Source: Actinomycetota bacterium (GTDB taxonomy: Bacteria; Actinomycetota; Acidimicrobiia; Acidimicrobiales; JAFATL01). From it: 15,423 nt of DNA. This document shows, in pieces, positions 7,297 through 15,239 of the stretch (the first letter of the stretch is position 1; each line of letters starts with the position of its first letter). The notes beneath the pieces were generated by a model. That model was not told where the DNA came from, searched no databases, and saw only the letters and a program-made list of their open reading frames with translations. Location of the stretch: NCBI GenBank assembly GCA_019243975.1, contig JAFATL010000172.1, positions 1 to 15,423 on the forward strand, read 5' to 3'. Both the position numbers and the translations under genes were made by a program.

Positions 7297-9509
7297 CGGC
7301 CCGCTCCGACGGGATCGGCTTCGGCTGCCTCGGTGGCTTCGACCGCCTCGTCGGACAGTGCGCTCTCGAGCAGGTCTGTCTCGGCCGGGGCGTGATCGCC
7401 TTCCTCCTCGACGCGGCGGTCGGCCACCAGGCTGGGAACCAACACGTCACGGCGGCGGGCCACCCAGCGCAGGTAACGGTCGCGGACGTTGAGCATCACC
7501 TGGCCGAAGCCACCGGGGATCACGAGCAGCACCAACAGCAGGCCGGCGCCGGTGATGGCCTGGCGCAGGTCACCCAGCGCGGTGATGGTCTCGAGGTAGC
7601 GGAAGATCAGCACGCCGCTGATGGCGCCGGGCACGGAGCCGAGGCCGCCGATGACCGCCGTGGAGAACACGGTGAGGCTGTCGACCGGGTTGAACGTGTT
7701 CTGGCCGAGCTTGTGCAACAGGATCACCTGCAGGCCGCCCGCGATGCCTGCAATCACGCCCGCGAGCAGGAACGCCGACAGCTTCACGCTTGTCGTCGGA
7801 ACCGCGGCGGCGTCGGCCGCCTTCTGGTTGTCGCGCGTGGCCACGACGACGCGGCCGCTGCGCGCCTTGCGCACGCCGACGGACGCGAGGATCGCCAGAG
7901 CGAGGAACGCCAGGCAAACCAGGTAGGCGATGTAGTTCGACTCCATGTCGAAGCGATGCCACAAGAACGGTCTTCGGACGTCGGACGGGAGGAGGTCGGA
8001 GAACTTGGCGTGGATCGGCCCCAGCGAGAACGCGTTGTCGGGGTTGAAGAAGTACGCGTTCAACGCGATGGCGAAGGCCAGCGTGGTCACGGCGAGGAAC
8101 AGGCCCTGGATGCGAAGCGCGGGCAGGCCCACGATCAGCGCGATGAGCGCGCCGGCGGCGCCCGCCGCCAGCAAGGCGAGGAACATGTCGGCGTGGGCTT
8201 TGGCCACCAGGTTGCCGCCCACGACCGCGCCGACGCCGACGATGCCGAACTGCCCGAGGCTGATGTGGCCGCCCCACCCGGTGAGGATCACCAGCGACAC
8301 GCCGACGATCGCCCACACGATGGCGAACGCGGCGAGCAGCTGGCCGCTGTCGCTCCACCCCCAGGGCAGAAGCACGAACAGGGCGGCGACAACCGTGACC
8401 AGCGCCAGCTTCGCCCACCGCACCTCGGGGAGGCGCTTGAGCTCGCGCGGGATCGGCTTCACCACGCCGGTGGCCGACCACGACGACGTGATGCCGGTCT
8501 TGGCCCGGCTCAGGGCGCCCCGCTGAACCAGCAAGGCGCCGATGATCACGATGAAGAAGACGACGTTCTGGAACGACGGCGTGCCTTGGGAGTTCCAGCG
8601 CACGACCTGCTCCATCACGCCCAGCCCGAGGCCCGCCGCGAAGGCGGTCGGCAGCGACTCCATGCGCGCCACCACCGCTGCCGCCAACCCGGGCAGCAGC
8701 ACGGTGGGACCGTTGGCCACCGCGCCGGGCGCCACGCCCGAGAACGGCGCCTTCAGCAGGTAGGTGAGCGTGGCCAGGGCGCCGGCGATCATCCACACGA
8801 TCGTGGACAGACGCCGCACGGGGATGCCGTACAGCAACGCCCGCTCGGCGTTTTCAGCCGCACCGCGCACGGCAATGCCGCTGTGCGTCTTGAGGAGGAA
8901 CCACGCCAGCCCGGCGATGATCACCGGCACGGCAGCCACGATGATGATCTGGTCGCCGCCGAGGGTGGCCACGTCGATGTGCCAGTTGAAGTGGATTGGG
9001 ATCGGGAACGCCCCCGTGAGCGACGTGAACCCGATGCCCTTCGATCCCAGCAGCTCGAGGCCGCCGAGCAGCTGGGCCAGGCCGATCGACGCGACCGTGA
9101 CGATGAGGCGCGACGAGTTGGCGAACCGCCGGATGACGAGGAACTCGACCAGCGCGCCCACCACCGCGCCCGTGATCACGCCAACGGGCAGGATCACCCA
9201 GTACGACCAGTGATGCTGCAGGTACATGCCGACCGAGAGCACGCCGACGAAGCTGCCCATCGAGCCGTAGGCGAAGTTGATGAACCGGTTGGTGCGGTAG
9301 ATCAGGATGAGGCCGATCGCCAGCAGCGCGGTGACGGCGCCGGTGATGAGGCCGATGATCACGATGCCGAACGGCATCTTCTTGTGCAGCCACGGCCCGA
9401 TGCCGGGAACCTTGAGGGCGATCAGGTAGACGGCGGCGGTGACGACGATCCCCAGCGCGACGCGCAACCGCTTGTCGAGGTCACGCCACCGTTCGAGGAG
9501 GTCGTTCAT
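7293..9509 (-). CDS. Fused LivH-LivM permease of a branched-chain-type ABC importer
   Basis: A 738-residue polytopic membrane protein combining both permeases. The LivH-like half (about 47-335) has the family motif YRTNRFINFAYGSMG (71-85) and a coupling-loop segment RGAAENAERALLYGI (215-229). A hydrophilic linker (about 335-365) leads to the LivM-like half (about 366-675), with LTGWGGHISLGQFG (409-422) and the coupling loop near VATRDNQKAADAAA (556-569). An extra hydrophobic helix lies at 16-34, and the C-terminal tail (697-738) is soluble and acidic. Together the halves form the translocation path for amino acids, amides, urea or similar solutes. The ATG at 9509 overlaps the stop of the binding-protein gene (ATGA), so expression is coupled. 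LivH and LivM are normally separate proteins of about 300-400 residues. Confidence 0.93.
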   Translation of the reverse strand: MNDLLERWRDLDKRLRVALGIVVTAAVYLIALKVPGIGPWLHKKMPFGIVIIGLITGAVTALLAIGLILIYRTNRFINFAYGSMGSFVGVLSVGMYLQHHWSYWVILPVGVITGAVVGALVEFLVIRRFANSSRLIVTVASIGLAQLLGGLELLGSKGIGFTSLTGAFPIPIHFNWHIDVATLGGDQIIIVAAVPVIIAGLAWFLLKTHSGIAVRGAAENAERALLYGIPVRRLSTIVWMIAGALATLTYLLKAPFSGVAPGAVANGPTVLLPGLAAAVVARMESLPTAFAAGLGLGVMEQVVRWNSQGTPSFQNVVFFIVIIGALLVQRGALSRAKTGITSSWSATGVVKPIPRELKRLPEVRWAKLALVTVVAALFVLLPWGWSDSGQLLAAFAIVWAIVGVSLVILTGWGGHISLGQFGIVGVGAVVGGNLVAKAHADMFLALLAAGAAGALIALIVGLPALRIQGLFLAVTTLAFAIALNAYFFNPDNAFSLGPIHAKFSDLLPSDVRRPFLWHRFDMESNYIAYLVCLAFLALAILASVGVRKARSGRVVVATRDNQKAADAAAVPTTSVKLSAFLLAGVIAGIAGGLQVILLHKLGQNTFNPVDSLTVFSTAVIGGLGSVPGAISGVLIFRYLETITALGDLRQAITGAGLLLVLLVIPGGFGQVMLNVRDRYLRWVARRRDVLVPSLVADRRVEEEGDHAPAETDLLESALSDEAVEATEAAEADPVGAGR

Positions 9510-11164
9510 CCGCCGACGTTCGGGATCTTCGGGTCACCCGTGGGGATCGTGCCCTGCTTCCAGCGCACACCCGGTTCCGGCTCCTTGAAGGCACCTTGCT
9601 TGCCGTTGTACGTCGACGTGGCGTTGGGATCCCAATAGATCTCCCGCACGTCGTTGGCGGCGGTGTAGTCGTGGGCGCCGAACTGCCAGAACCCTGCCGG
9701 CCCGAGTTTCGGTGGGTACGAGAACATCCCCTGCTCGAACGTCTGCGGGTTGAGGTTGGGCCCGGCCATCTGGATGCCGATGGCCATCATCTCCATCTGG
9801 AAGTAGATGAGGTCCACGGAGAACGCGGGCTCGTCGCTGCGCACCTTCTTGTACGCCTCGTACGCGATGGTCTGCGTGGGCGGCACCGGCGTCTGCAGCG
9901 AGCTCACACCGAAGGCGTGAGCAGCCTCGTTCTGATTCCACAGCTGGCCGACGATGTCGGTGTCGGTGAGGGCCGTGCCCACGATCACGAACTCGGGGTA
10001 GTACTGCTCGCGGTTCATCTCACCGGTGAGGAACACCGGCATGATCGGGTCGCAGCCGCAGAGGATCGTCGTGACCCCCGCGCTCTTCATCTTGGGGATG
10101 ATGTTCTGGGCCTGGTTCGACATCGTGCCCAGGTCGAGCTGGTAGCTGACGTTCACGCCCGGCTGGCAGTTGTACTTCTGCAGCGTCGTGCGGGCGATCT
10201 GCACCGACTCCTGGTACCAGGAGTTCTCCGGCGCGAACGTGGCGATGTTGCGGGCCTTGCCCTTGAGGTTGCCGCCGGCCCACTGCGCAGGCTTGCCGCA
10301 CAAGCGCTTGCCGGCGTACTCGGCCGCCTCGTTGGCGACGAGCGTGCCGTCGGTGGCGAGGCTCCAGATGTAGGGCCGGTGCTGGTCGTGCCACGGCTGC
10401 GACAGGTACGGGTCGCCGAAGCCCATGATCCCGCGCCGCGCCAACGCGTCGGCGTACGGCTCGGACGTGGCCGACATGTCGGCGAACGAGCCCTTCGACT
10501 TCACCGTGTCGGCGTCGGCCTCGGCCTTGTCCTGGCCACCACCCAGCAGCTCGGTCGTGTTGGAGCCCTGGCCGTTGTAGAAGTCGATGACGATCTTGCG
10601 CCCGTAGAACTGGAACGTCTTGTTGAAGTAGTCGGCCAGCGCCGCCACCGTGCGCTTGATGTCGTCGGGCGTGTCCTGGAGGCTGGCGCCGGCCAGGGCG
10701 GCCAGGGTCTGCTGGAAGCCCTTCTCGTTGAGCACCCGGTAGGCGACGTGGATCTCGGTGGCGTTGATGCCGCGCGACGTCGATCCGCCGTTGTTGCCGC
10801 TGAAGGCGACGCACGGCGGCGAGTACGGGTCACCGGGCACCTGGTCCTTACGGTCGGAGCACGGGTTCTTGGTGGCGACCGACGCGGCCTGCGAGCCGCC
10901 CGCCGAACCGGCCTGGCCGGCCGTACCGGCCTGACCCGGGGTACCGGCGACGACGCTGGTGTCCTGGGTCGACTGGTCGCCCGAGGAGAGGCCCGAGTCG
11001 GTGGCGCCACTGCTCACGTTCTGCGGCTTGACGCTCTTGGACGGCACGAGCAGCGCCATCATCAGCACGAGGGCGGCGAACACGGCCAGCGGCCCGTAGC
11101 CGCGCAACAGCCGTTGCCCGATTGAGAACGTGCGCGGACCGACAGGGGGTGCAGACGTCGCCAT
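9506..11164 (-). CDS. Membrane-tethered substrate-binding protein of the Liv-type importer
   Basis: A 552-residue protein. A short cytoplasmic N-terminus (1-23) and one hydrophobic helix (24-41, ending LVPSKS) come first. A Ser/Thr/Gly/Gln/Ala-rich stalk (about 50-98, with G-Q-A-G repeats) follows, then a periplasmic-binding-protein type 1 domain (about 135-500). I see no lipobox cysteine, so it appears anchored by the helix rather than by lipid. Cysteines at 102 and 118 and at least four more later could form disulfides outside the cell. At about 550 residues it is longer than typical Liv binding proteins (about 370-420). It captures the solute and delivers it to the fused permease whose gene it overlaps. 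The family call rests on length, layout and operon position as well as sequence; the ligand cannot be inferred. Confidence 0.85.
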   Translation of the reverse strand: MATSAPPVGPRTFSIGQRLLRGYGPLAVFAALVLMMALLVPSKSVKPQNVSSGATDSGLSSGDQSTQDTSVVAGTPGQAGTAGQAGSAGGSQAASVATKNPCSDRKDQVPGDPYSPPCVAFSGNNGGSTSRGINATEIHVAYRVLNEKGFQQTLAALAGASLQDTPDDIKRTVAALADYFNKTFQFYGRKIVIDFYNGQGSNTTELLGGGQDKAEADADTVKSKGSFADMSATSEPYADALARRGIMGFGDPYLSQPWHDQHRPYIWSLATDGTLVANEAAEYAGKRLCGKPAQWAGGNLKGKARNIATFAPENSWYQESVQIARTTLQKYNCQPGVNVSYQLDLGTMSNQAQNIIPKMKSAGVTTILCGCDPIMPVFLTGEMNREQYYPEFVIVGTALTDTDIVGQLWNQNEAAHAFGVSSLQTPVPPTQTIAYEAYKKVRSDEPAFSVDLIYFQMEMMAIGIQMAGPNLNPQTFEQGMFSYPPKLGPAGFWQFGAHDYTAANDVREIYWDPNATSTYNGKQGAFKEPEPGVRWKQGTIPTGDPKIPNVGG

Positions 11165-11168
11165 GGGT

Positions 11169-12545
11169 TCAGCCTTCCGTGGAGCTGTGAGTTCGTTCGG
11201 CCCGCCGCATCAGTCGTCTGTCACCCTCGATCGCAGCCAGCAGGAGTGCCAGCCCGATGCCGCCGACCAGGGCCAGCATGCCGCCCCGGTGGCCCGGAGT
11301 GGACGCGGCGATCGGCTTGGCCAGCCGACGGCCCTGCACGGCGCCCTTCCTGTTGGTGATGATCGTGGGCGCGCCCGGGGCGATAGCCGGGGTGCCGGCA
11401 ATCGCCGGGGTGGCCGGGAGCGCGTTCGAGGAGAGTGAGGTGTCTGGAACCGCACTGAGGCTCTGGTCGAGGAGGCTCGACGTCTGGATGTCGCCGGTCG
11501 AGGCCGACACGCCACCCAACTCGAGAGAGAACGAGCCGGCGCCGGTGATCGAGCCGACGGCGACGTCGGCGACCGTGAGCGGGCTGCCGAACTTGCAGCT
11601 GGCCTTGAGCAGCGCGTCGGTGACCTGCTGGCGCACCGGCTGCAGGGCGCCGAGGATCGTGCCCGAGATCTGATCGCGGGTGGTCGACGGCACCACCGCG
11701 ATCGACAGCGGGTCGACGGTGTAGCCACCGTTGACCTGGCGGAACGTCGGGGGCTTGATCACGATGCCGATGGGGTTGAGCACCTTGTTCGCCGCGTCGA
11801 TCACCGCGCCGGCGTCCTGGCTCGGCACGGCCTGGCCGCCGATGACGGCCGACCCGATCGTGAAGTTGTGGACGGTCGACGAGTCGCCGCCGCTGTGGTT
11901 GGTGAGGTCCCAATGAAGGCCGCCGAGCTTCACGGCGCCGGCGCCGATGTCGATCGACCCGATGTCGGCGGTGGCCACGGCCTGGCGGATGTTGCCCTTG
12001 ATGATCTCGGTGCGGGCCGACGACGTGGCGCCGCTGATGGTGAAGGCGGCGGGCTGGCCCAGCTGGGTGATCTGCACGCCGGCGTCGGCGAGCGGCGCGC
12101 TCGAGGCCTTGGCCGACTTCGTGATGAACGGCAGCGGGCTGCCCATCACGGTCTCGGGTTCGGTCTTGCCGTTGGCCGCGCCCTGATCGCGCGAGTCGAG
12201 CGCCAGCGGCTGGGGCTGCTGGTCGGACGCCAGGGTGGGGGCGCTGCCGTCGCAGCCGGCGGCGGCCAGGATCGTGCCGATGATGCCGAGGTCGATGCCG
12301 CGGGCGTCGGCCTTGGCCACCTGGTTCGTGTAGCCCGCCAGCGAGATACCGAACGTGACGCCCAGCGAGAGGGCGGACGCCGTCGGGTTCACCTTGAACG
12401 CCTGGGCGCTGGCCGCGGCCGTGCCGTTCGAGAAGTTGGACGGGTCCGCCGGGGACCACGACGGGAGGGCGATGACCACCGCAGCAGCCAACCCCAGCGT
12501 GACGGCCGTTCGCCGGAACGAACGAACCCCGCCAAAGACCGACAC
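11169..12545 (-). CDS. Unrecognised secreted protein with C-terminal membrane anchor
   Basis: A 458-residue protein I do not recognise. It begins with a signal sequence (basic N-terminus with R8, R11 and R12, hydrophobic core about 14-28). A long polar, Ala/Gly/Ser/Thr-rich domain follows, dominated by short beta-like segments, with one cysteine near residue 99 and another near 325. A Pro/Ala-rich stalk (about 375-395) leads to a membrane helix (about 421-439) and a basic cytoplasmic tail (GDRRLMRRAER). This is the layout of a cell-surface protein displayed from the membrane. No sortase LPxTG motif is seen. The GTG at 12545 is preferred because AAGGGGG lies 5 bases upstream; a TTG at 12548 is in frame but too close to it. 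It is the first gene of the transporter operon, four bases before the binding-protein gene, so it may help capture or sense the same solute. That role is inference. Confidence 0.75.
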   Translation of the reverse strand: MSVFGGVRSFRRTAVTLGLAAAVVIALPSWSPADPSNFSNGTAAASAQAFKVNPTASALSLGVTFGISLAGYTNQVAKADARGIDLGIIGTILAAAGCDGSAPTLASDQQPQPLALDSRDQGAANGKTEPETVMGSPLPFITKSAKASSAPLADAGVQITQLGQPAAFTISGATSSARTEIIKGNIRQAVATADIGSIDIGAGAVKLGGLHWDLTNHSGGDSSTVHNFTIGSAVIGGQAVPSQDAGAVIDAANKVLNPIGIVIKPPTFRQVNGGYTVDPLSIAVVPSTTRDQISGTILGALQPVRQQVTDALLKASCKFGSPLTVADVAVGSITGAGSFSLELGGVSASTGDIQTSSLLDQSLSAVPDTSLSSNALPATPAIAGTPAIAPGAPTIITNRKGAVQGRRLAKPIAASTPGHRGGMLALVGGIGLALLLAAIEGDRRLMRRAERTHSSTEG

Positions 12546-12612
12546 CAAGGCCCCCTTCGTACGACAACGCAGCTGTGAATGAAGCGCCCCGGTCTCCCGG
12601 AGCGGGGTCCCA

Positions 12613-12641
12613 TTAGTACCGCATCAGGTGACTACCGTCAC
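12613..12641 (-). promoter_or_regulatory. Predicted promoter of the transporter operon
   Basis: On the minus strand, GTGACG (12641-12636) and TACTAA (12618-12613) are separated by 17 bases. The -35 box shares the TGAC core of the consensus. Transcription would begin near 12606, giving a leader of about 60 bases before the GTG at 12545. The -35 box lies inside a GTGAC-4-GTCAC inverted repeat (12628-12641) and one copy of the GACTRCCGTCAC direct repeat. Confidence 0.4.
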
Positions 12642-12671
12642 GTCGAGTGGTGGTGGCGAGACTGCCGTCAC
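12630..12671. repeat. 12-base direct repeat GACTRCCGTCAC in the divergent promoter region
   Basis: GACTACCGTCAC (12630-12641) and GACTGCCGTCAC (12660-12671) match at 11 of 12 bases and start exactly 30 bases apart, about three helical turns. The first copy contains the -35 box of the transporter promoter; the second directly abuts the inverted repeat in front of the TetR gene. They may bind a second regulator or an extra dimer of the TetR protein. Chance cannot be excluded. Confidence 0.4.
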
Positions 12672-12672
12672 A

Positions 12673-12695
12673 AACAAACAGCTTGACTGTTTGTT
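12673..12695. promoter_or_regulatory. Candidate TetR operator: perfect 9-base inverted repeat
   Basis: AACAAACAG (12673-12681) and CTGTTTGTT (12687-12695) are perfect inverted copies around the 5-base centre CTTGA. Two further matching pairs (12670-12671 with 12697-12698) lie beyond one mismatch. The size and symmetry are typical of TetR-family operators. It covers the TTGACT -35 box of the TetR gene, so autorepression is likely. Confidence 0.65.
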
Positions 12696-12711
12696 AGTTG
12701 TGGCGTAGACA
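12683..12711 (+). promoter_or_regulatory. Predicted promoter of the TetR-oxygenase pair, probably leaderless
   Basis: TTGACT (12683-12688), a 17-base spacer and TAGACA (12706-12711) form the boxes. The GTG start at 12718 lies 6 bases after the -10 box, so the first transcribed base could be the first base of the start codon. That fits the lack of a properly spaced ribosome-binding site; leaderless mRNAs are common in actinobacteria. The -10 box lacks the final T of the consensus. Confidence 0.45.
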
Positions 12712-12717
12712 CGCAGG

Positions 12718-13368
12718 GTGGCTGACACCGCGACCACCGCCGGCCGCCGGACCCAGGCCGACCGCCGGGCCGAGACCCAGCGCCGCCTGCTCGACGCGAC
12801 CGTCGAAGAGCTGAGCGCCCACGGCTACGCCGGCATGTCGACCAACGAGGTGATCAAGCGGGCCGGGGTGTCCCGTGGCGCCCTGGTGCACCACTTCCCC
12901 ACCAAGGCCCAGCTGGCGGTGGCCGCCCTCGACCGCTGGCTGGAGGACCGCCTGGTCGAGTTCGAGGCCACGTTCGCGGCCCTGCGCCCCGAGGAGCGCA
13001 CGGCCGAAGTCGCCATCGACGTGCTGTGGGAGATGTTCTCGGGCCCCAGCTTCGCGGCGTGGCTGGAGCTGACCGTGGCCGCCCGCACCGACGGCGACCT
13101 GTGGACGCGGCTCACGGTCGTGAACGATCGGTTCAACGAAGGCGTGGCTGCCACCGTCCGTCGCACGTTCGGCATCGACGAGGCAACGCCGTCCGACGGG
13201 CCCGATCCGATCGTGTTCTTCGCCTTCAACGTGCTGTCGGGCGCCGCCCTCGGGCAGGTGCTGGCGGCCCCCCCGGGCTCACCGCGCCCGGCCGAGACGC
13301 CCGAGGGCGTCGCCATCCTCAAGTCCCTCGCCCAGATGTTCGCCAACGATTCGTGGAGGAACGCATGA
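12718..13368 (+). CDS. TetR/AcrR-family transcriptional regulator
   Basis: A 216-residue regulator with the standard N-terminal TetR DNA-binding domain. The first helices cover about 17-36, and the helix-turn-helix is at 40-60 (MSTNEVIKRAGVSRGALVHHF), with a typical K63 just after. The remainder is a helical ligand-binding and dimer domain with no recognisable subgroup. The GTG at 12718 directly follows AGG with no normal spacing, consistent with a leaderless transcript. Its stop overlaps the start of the oxygenase gene (ATGA, 13365-13368). It most likely binds the perfect inverted repeat at 12673-12695. It would then control itself and the oxygenase, and possibly the divergent transporter operon, whose -35 box is about 30 bases from that site. 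Confidence 0.9.
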   Translation: MADTATTAGRRTQADRRAETQRRLLDATVEELSAHGYAGMSTNEVIKRAGVSRGALVHHFPTKAQLAVAALDRWLEDRLVEFEATFAALRPEERTAEVAIDVLWEMFSGPSFAAWLELTVAARTDGDLWTRLTVVNDRFNEGVAATVRRTFGIDEATPSDGPDPIVFFAFNVLSGAALGQVLAAPPGSPRPAETPEGVAILKSLAQMFANDSWRNA

Positions 13369-14351
13369 CCGCGACCAGCACCACTCCCAACGCCACCGTC
13401 GTCGGCGACGAGGAGCGCGCCGACGTCACCACCGGCGACACCAGCGCGTGGCGAGACCTGGTGGGCCGGCTCAACCGCCAGTCGACCGACAAGCACTTCG
13501 ACGCCTACGCCGACGTGGCGTGGGACGACCCCGAGATGGCGATCGACATCCACGACCCCCGCTGGGAGATCACCGACGACGACCCGCTGGGGCGCACCGA
13601 GTGGTACCGCTCGCAGCCCCAGGAAGTGCGGGCCGAGATCGGCCTCATGCGCATCGCGTCGAACATGAAGGTCGGCCTGCAGTTCGAGAGCATCCTGCAG
13701 CGGGGCCTGCTCGAGTACGCCGCCAAGCTGCCCGACGGGTCACCCGAGTTCCGGTACGCCTACCACGAGGTCATCGAGGAGGGGCACCACTCGATGATGT
13801 TCCAGGAGTTCGTGAACCGGGCCGGCCTGCCGGTGCCGGGCATGGACCTGCCGACGCAGATCGGGGCGCGGCGCGTCGTGCAGATGGGCCGGCGCTTCCC
13901 CGAGATGTTCTTCGTGTTCGTGCTCGGCGGCGAGGACCCCATCGACCACGTGCAGCGGGAGACGCTGCGGTCGGGCCGGGAGCTGCACCCGCTCCTCGAG
14001 CGCATCATGCGCATCCACGTCACCGAGGAAGCCCGCCACCTTTCCTTTGCGCGCCACTACCTCAAGCGCCAGGTGCCCCGGCTCAACCCGATCAAGCGGT
14101 TCGCGGTGTCGATCCAGGCACCGGTCACCCTCGGCGTCATGGCCGGGCTGATGCTCCAGCCGCCGTCGCACCTCATCAAGCGCTACGGGATCCCCAAGCA
14201 CGTGATCAAGGAGGCGTACGGCACGGCCGAGGCCCGGGCCACCGCCGCCCGCTCCCTGCGCAAGGTGCGCAACCTCTGCGTCGAACTCGGCCTGGTCACG
14301 TGGTTCACCAAGCCGATCTGGAAGGCCCTCCACATCTGGGGCGAGGACTGA
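13365..14351 (+). CDS. AurF-type non-haem diiron oxygenase
   Basis: A 328-residue protein resembling the p-aminobenzoate N-oxygenase AurF family (PF11583), ferritin-like four-helix enzymes that use a carboxylate-bridged diiron centre and O2. Likely iron ligands are E108, E138 and H141 (the EEGHH segment, 138-142), E190, and H218, E222 and H225 (H-x3-E-x2-H within HVTEEARH). E138-x2-H and H-x3-E-x2-H match the spacing in AurF; E108 and E190 are my best choices by position. AurF itself oxidises an arylamine to a nitro compound, but many actinobacterial relatives have unknown substrates, so N-oxygenation is not certain. A strong GGAGGA site (13355-13360) precedes the ATG, which overlaps the TetR stop. 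It is probably induced when the regulator binds its ligand. Confidence 0.85.
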   Translation: MTATSTTPNATVVGDEERADVTTGDTSAWRDLVGRLNRQSTDKHFDAYADVAWDDPEMAIDIHDPRWEITDDDPLGRTEWYRSQPQEVRAEIGLMRIASNMKVGLQFESILQRGLLEYAAKLPDGSPEFRYAYHEVIEEGHHSMMFQEFVNRAGLPVPGMDLPTQIGARRVVQMGRRFPEMFFVFVLGGEDPIDHVQRETLRSGRELHPLLERIMRIHVTEEARHLSFARHYLKRQVPRLNPIKRFAVSIQAPVTLGVMAGLMLQPPSHLIKRYGIPKHVIKEAYGTAEARATAARSLRKVRNLCVELGLVTWFTKPIWKALHIWGED

Positions 14352-14385
14352 CGCAAACCGGAACTTGTGGACATTCCCCCCGCGC

Positions 14386-14401
14386 ATGGCCAAGATGGCC
14401 A
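14386..14401. repeat. Tandem ATGGCCA repeat / short hairpin
   Basis: ATGGCCA occurs at 14386-14392 and 14395-14401. TGGCCA is its own reverse complement, so the pair can also form a 6-base stem with a 3-base loop. It lies in the 51-base gap after the oxygenase gene and just before the small gene's ATG. No T-run follows, so an intrinsic terminator is unlikely. It may be chance. Confidence 0.3.
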
Positions 14402-14402
14402 C

Positions 14403-14558
14403 ATGGGGGATGGGCTGGAGTTGGGCGTGGAGTGTGACGACCGGGGCCACGACTGGACGCTGCCGGTTGTGATCGTCGACCTGCGCGACGGCCGGGCCGA
14501 CAACTACCGCGTGTGCTCGCGCTGTGGCGACGAAGAAGTGGTGCCGGCCGACTCGTAG
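14403..14558 (+). CDS. Small putative zinc-binding protein
   Basis: A 51-residue open frame with C11-x4-H16 and, 21 residues on, C38-x2-C41 (CSRCG), a layout that could hold one zinc ion as a small zinc-ribbon. Between these lies a hydrophobic strand-like stretch (LPVVIVDL, 20-27). The ATG at 14403 has no clear ribosome-binding site. An in-frame GTG at 14367 would add 12 residues and has only a weak GGAA upstream. The stop lies three bases from the convergent response-regulator stop. I do not recognise the family; the paired metal-ligand motifs and the tight packing are the reasons to accept it as a gene. Confidence 0.5.
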   Translation: MGDGLELGVECDDRGHDWTLPVVIVDLRDGRADNYRVCSRCGDEEVVPADS

Positions 14559-14561
14559 CGG

Positions 14562-15235
<674 letters not shown>

Positions 15236-15239
<4 letters not shown>

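Noticed and set aside
7392..9638. A 748-codon open frame antisense to the permease gene
   Set aside because: Its product is a low-complexity mix of His, Arg, Asp, Glu and Gln with no motif. It is the mirror of a high-GC transmembrane gene, whereas the opposite strand gives full LivH and LivM motifs.
10885..10940. GC-rich short repeats that might be a CRISPR-like or regulatory array
   Set aside because: They encode the G-Q-A-G stalk of the binding protein; no regular repeat/spacer pattern exists.
9596..11125. A 509-codon open frame antisense to the binding-protein gene
   Set aside because: It is rich in Arg, Val, Leu, Gly and His without domain structure, typical of antisense frames at this GC content.
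12587..12607. CCCCG/CGGGG hairpin in the transporter leader as an attenuator or riboswitch
   Set aside because: Arms are only 5 bases with an 11-base loop and no T-run or alternative fold; expected by chance at this GC content.
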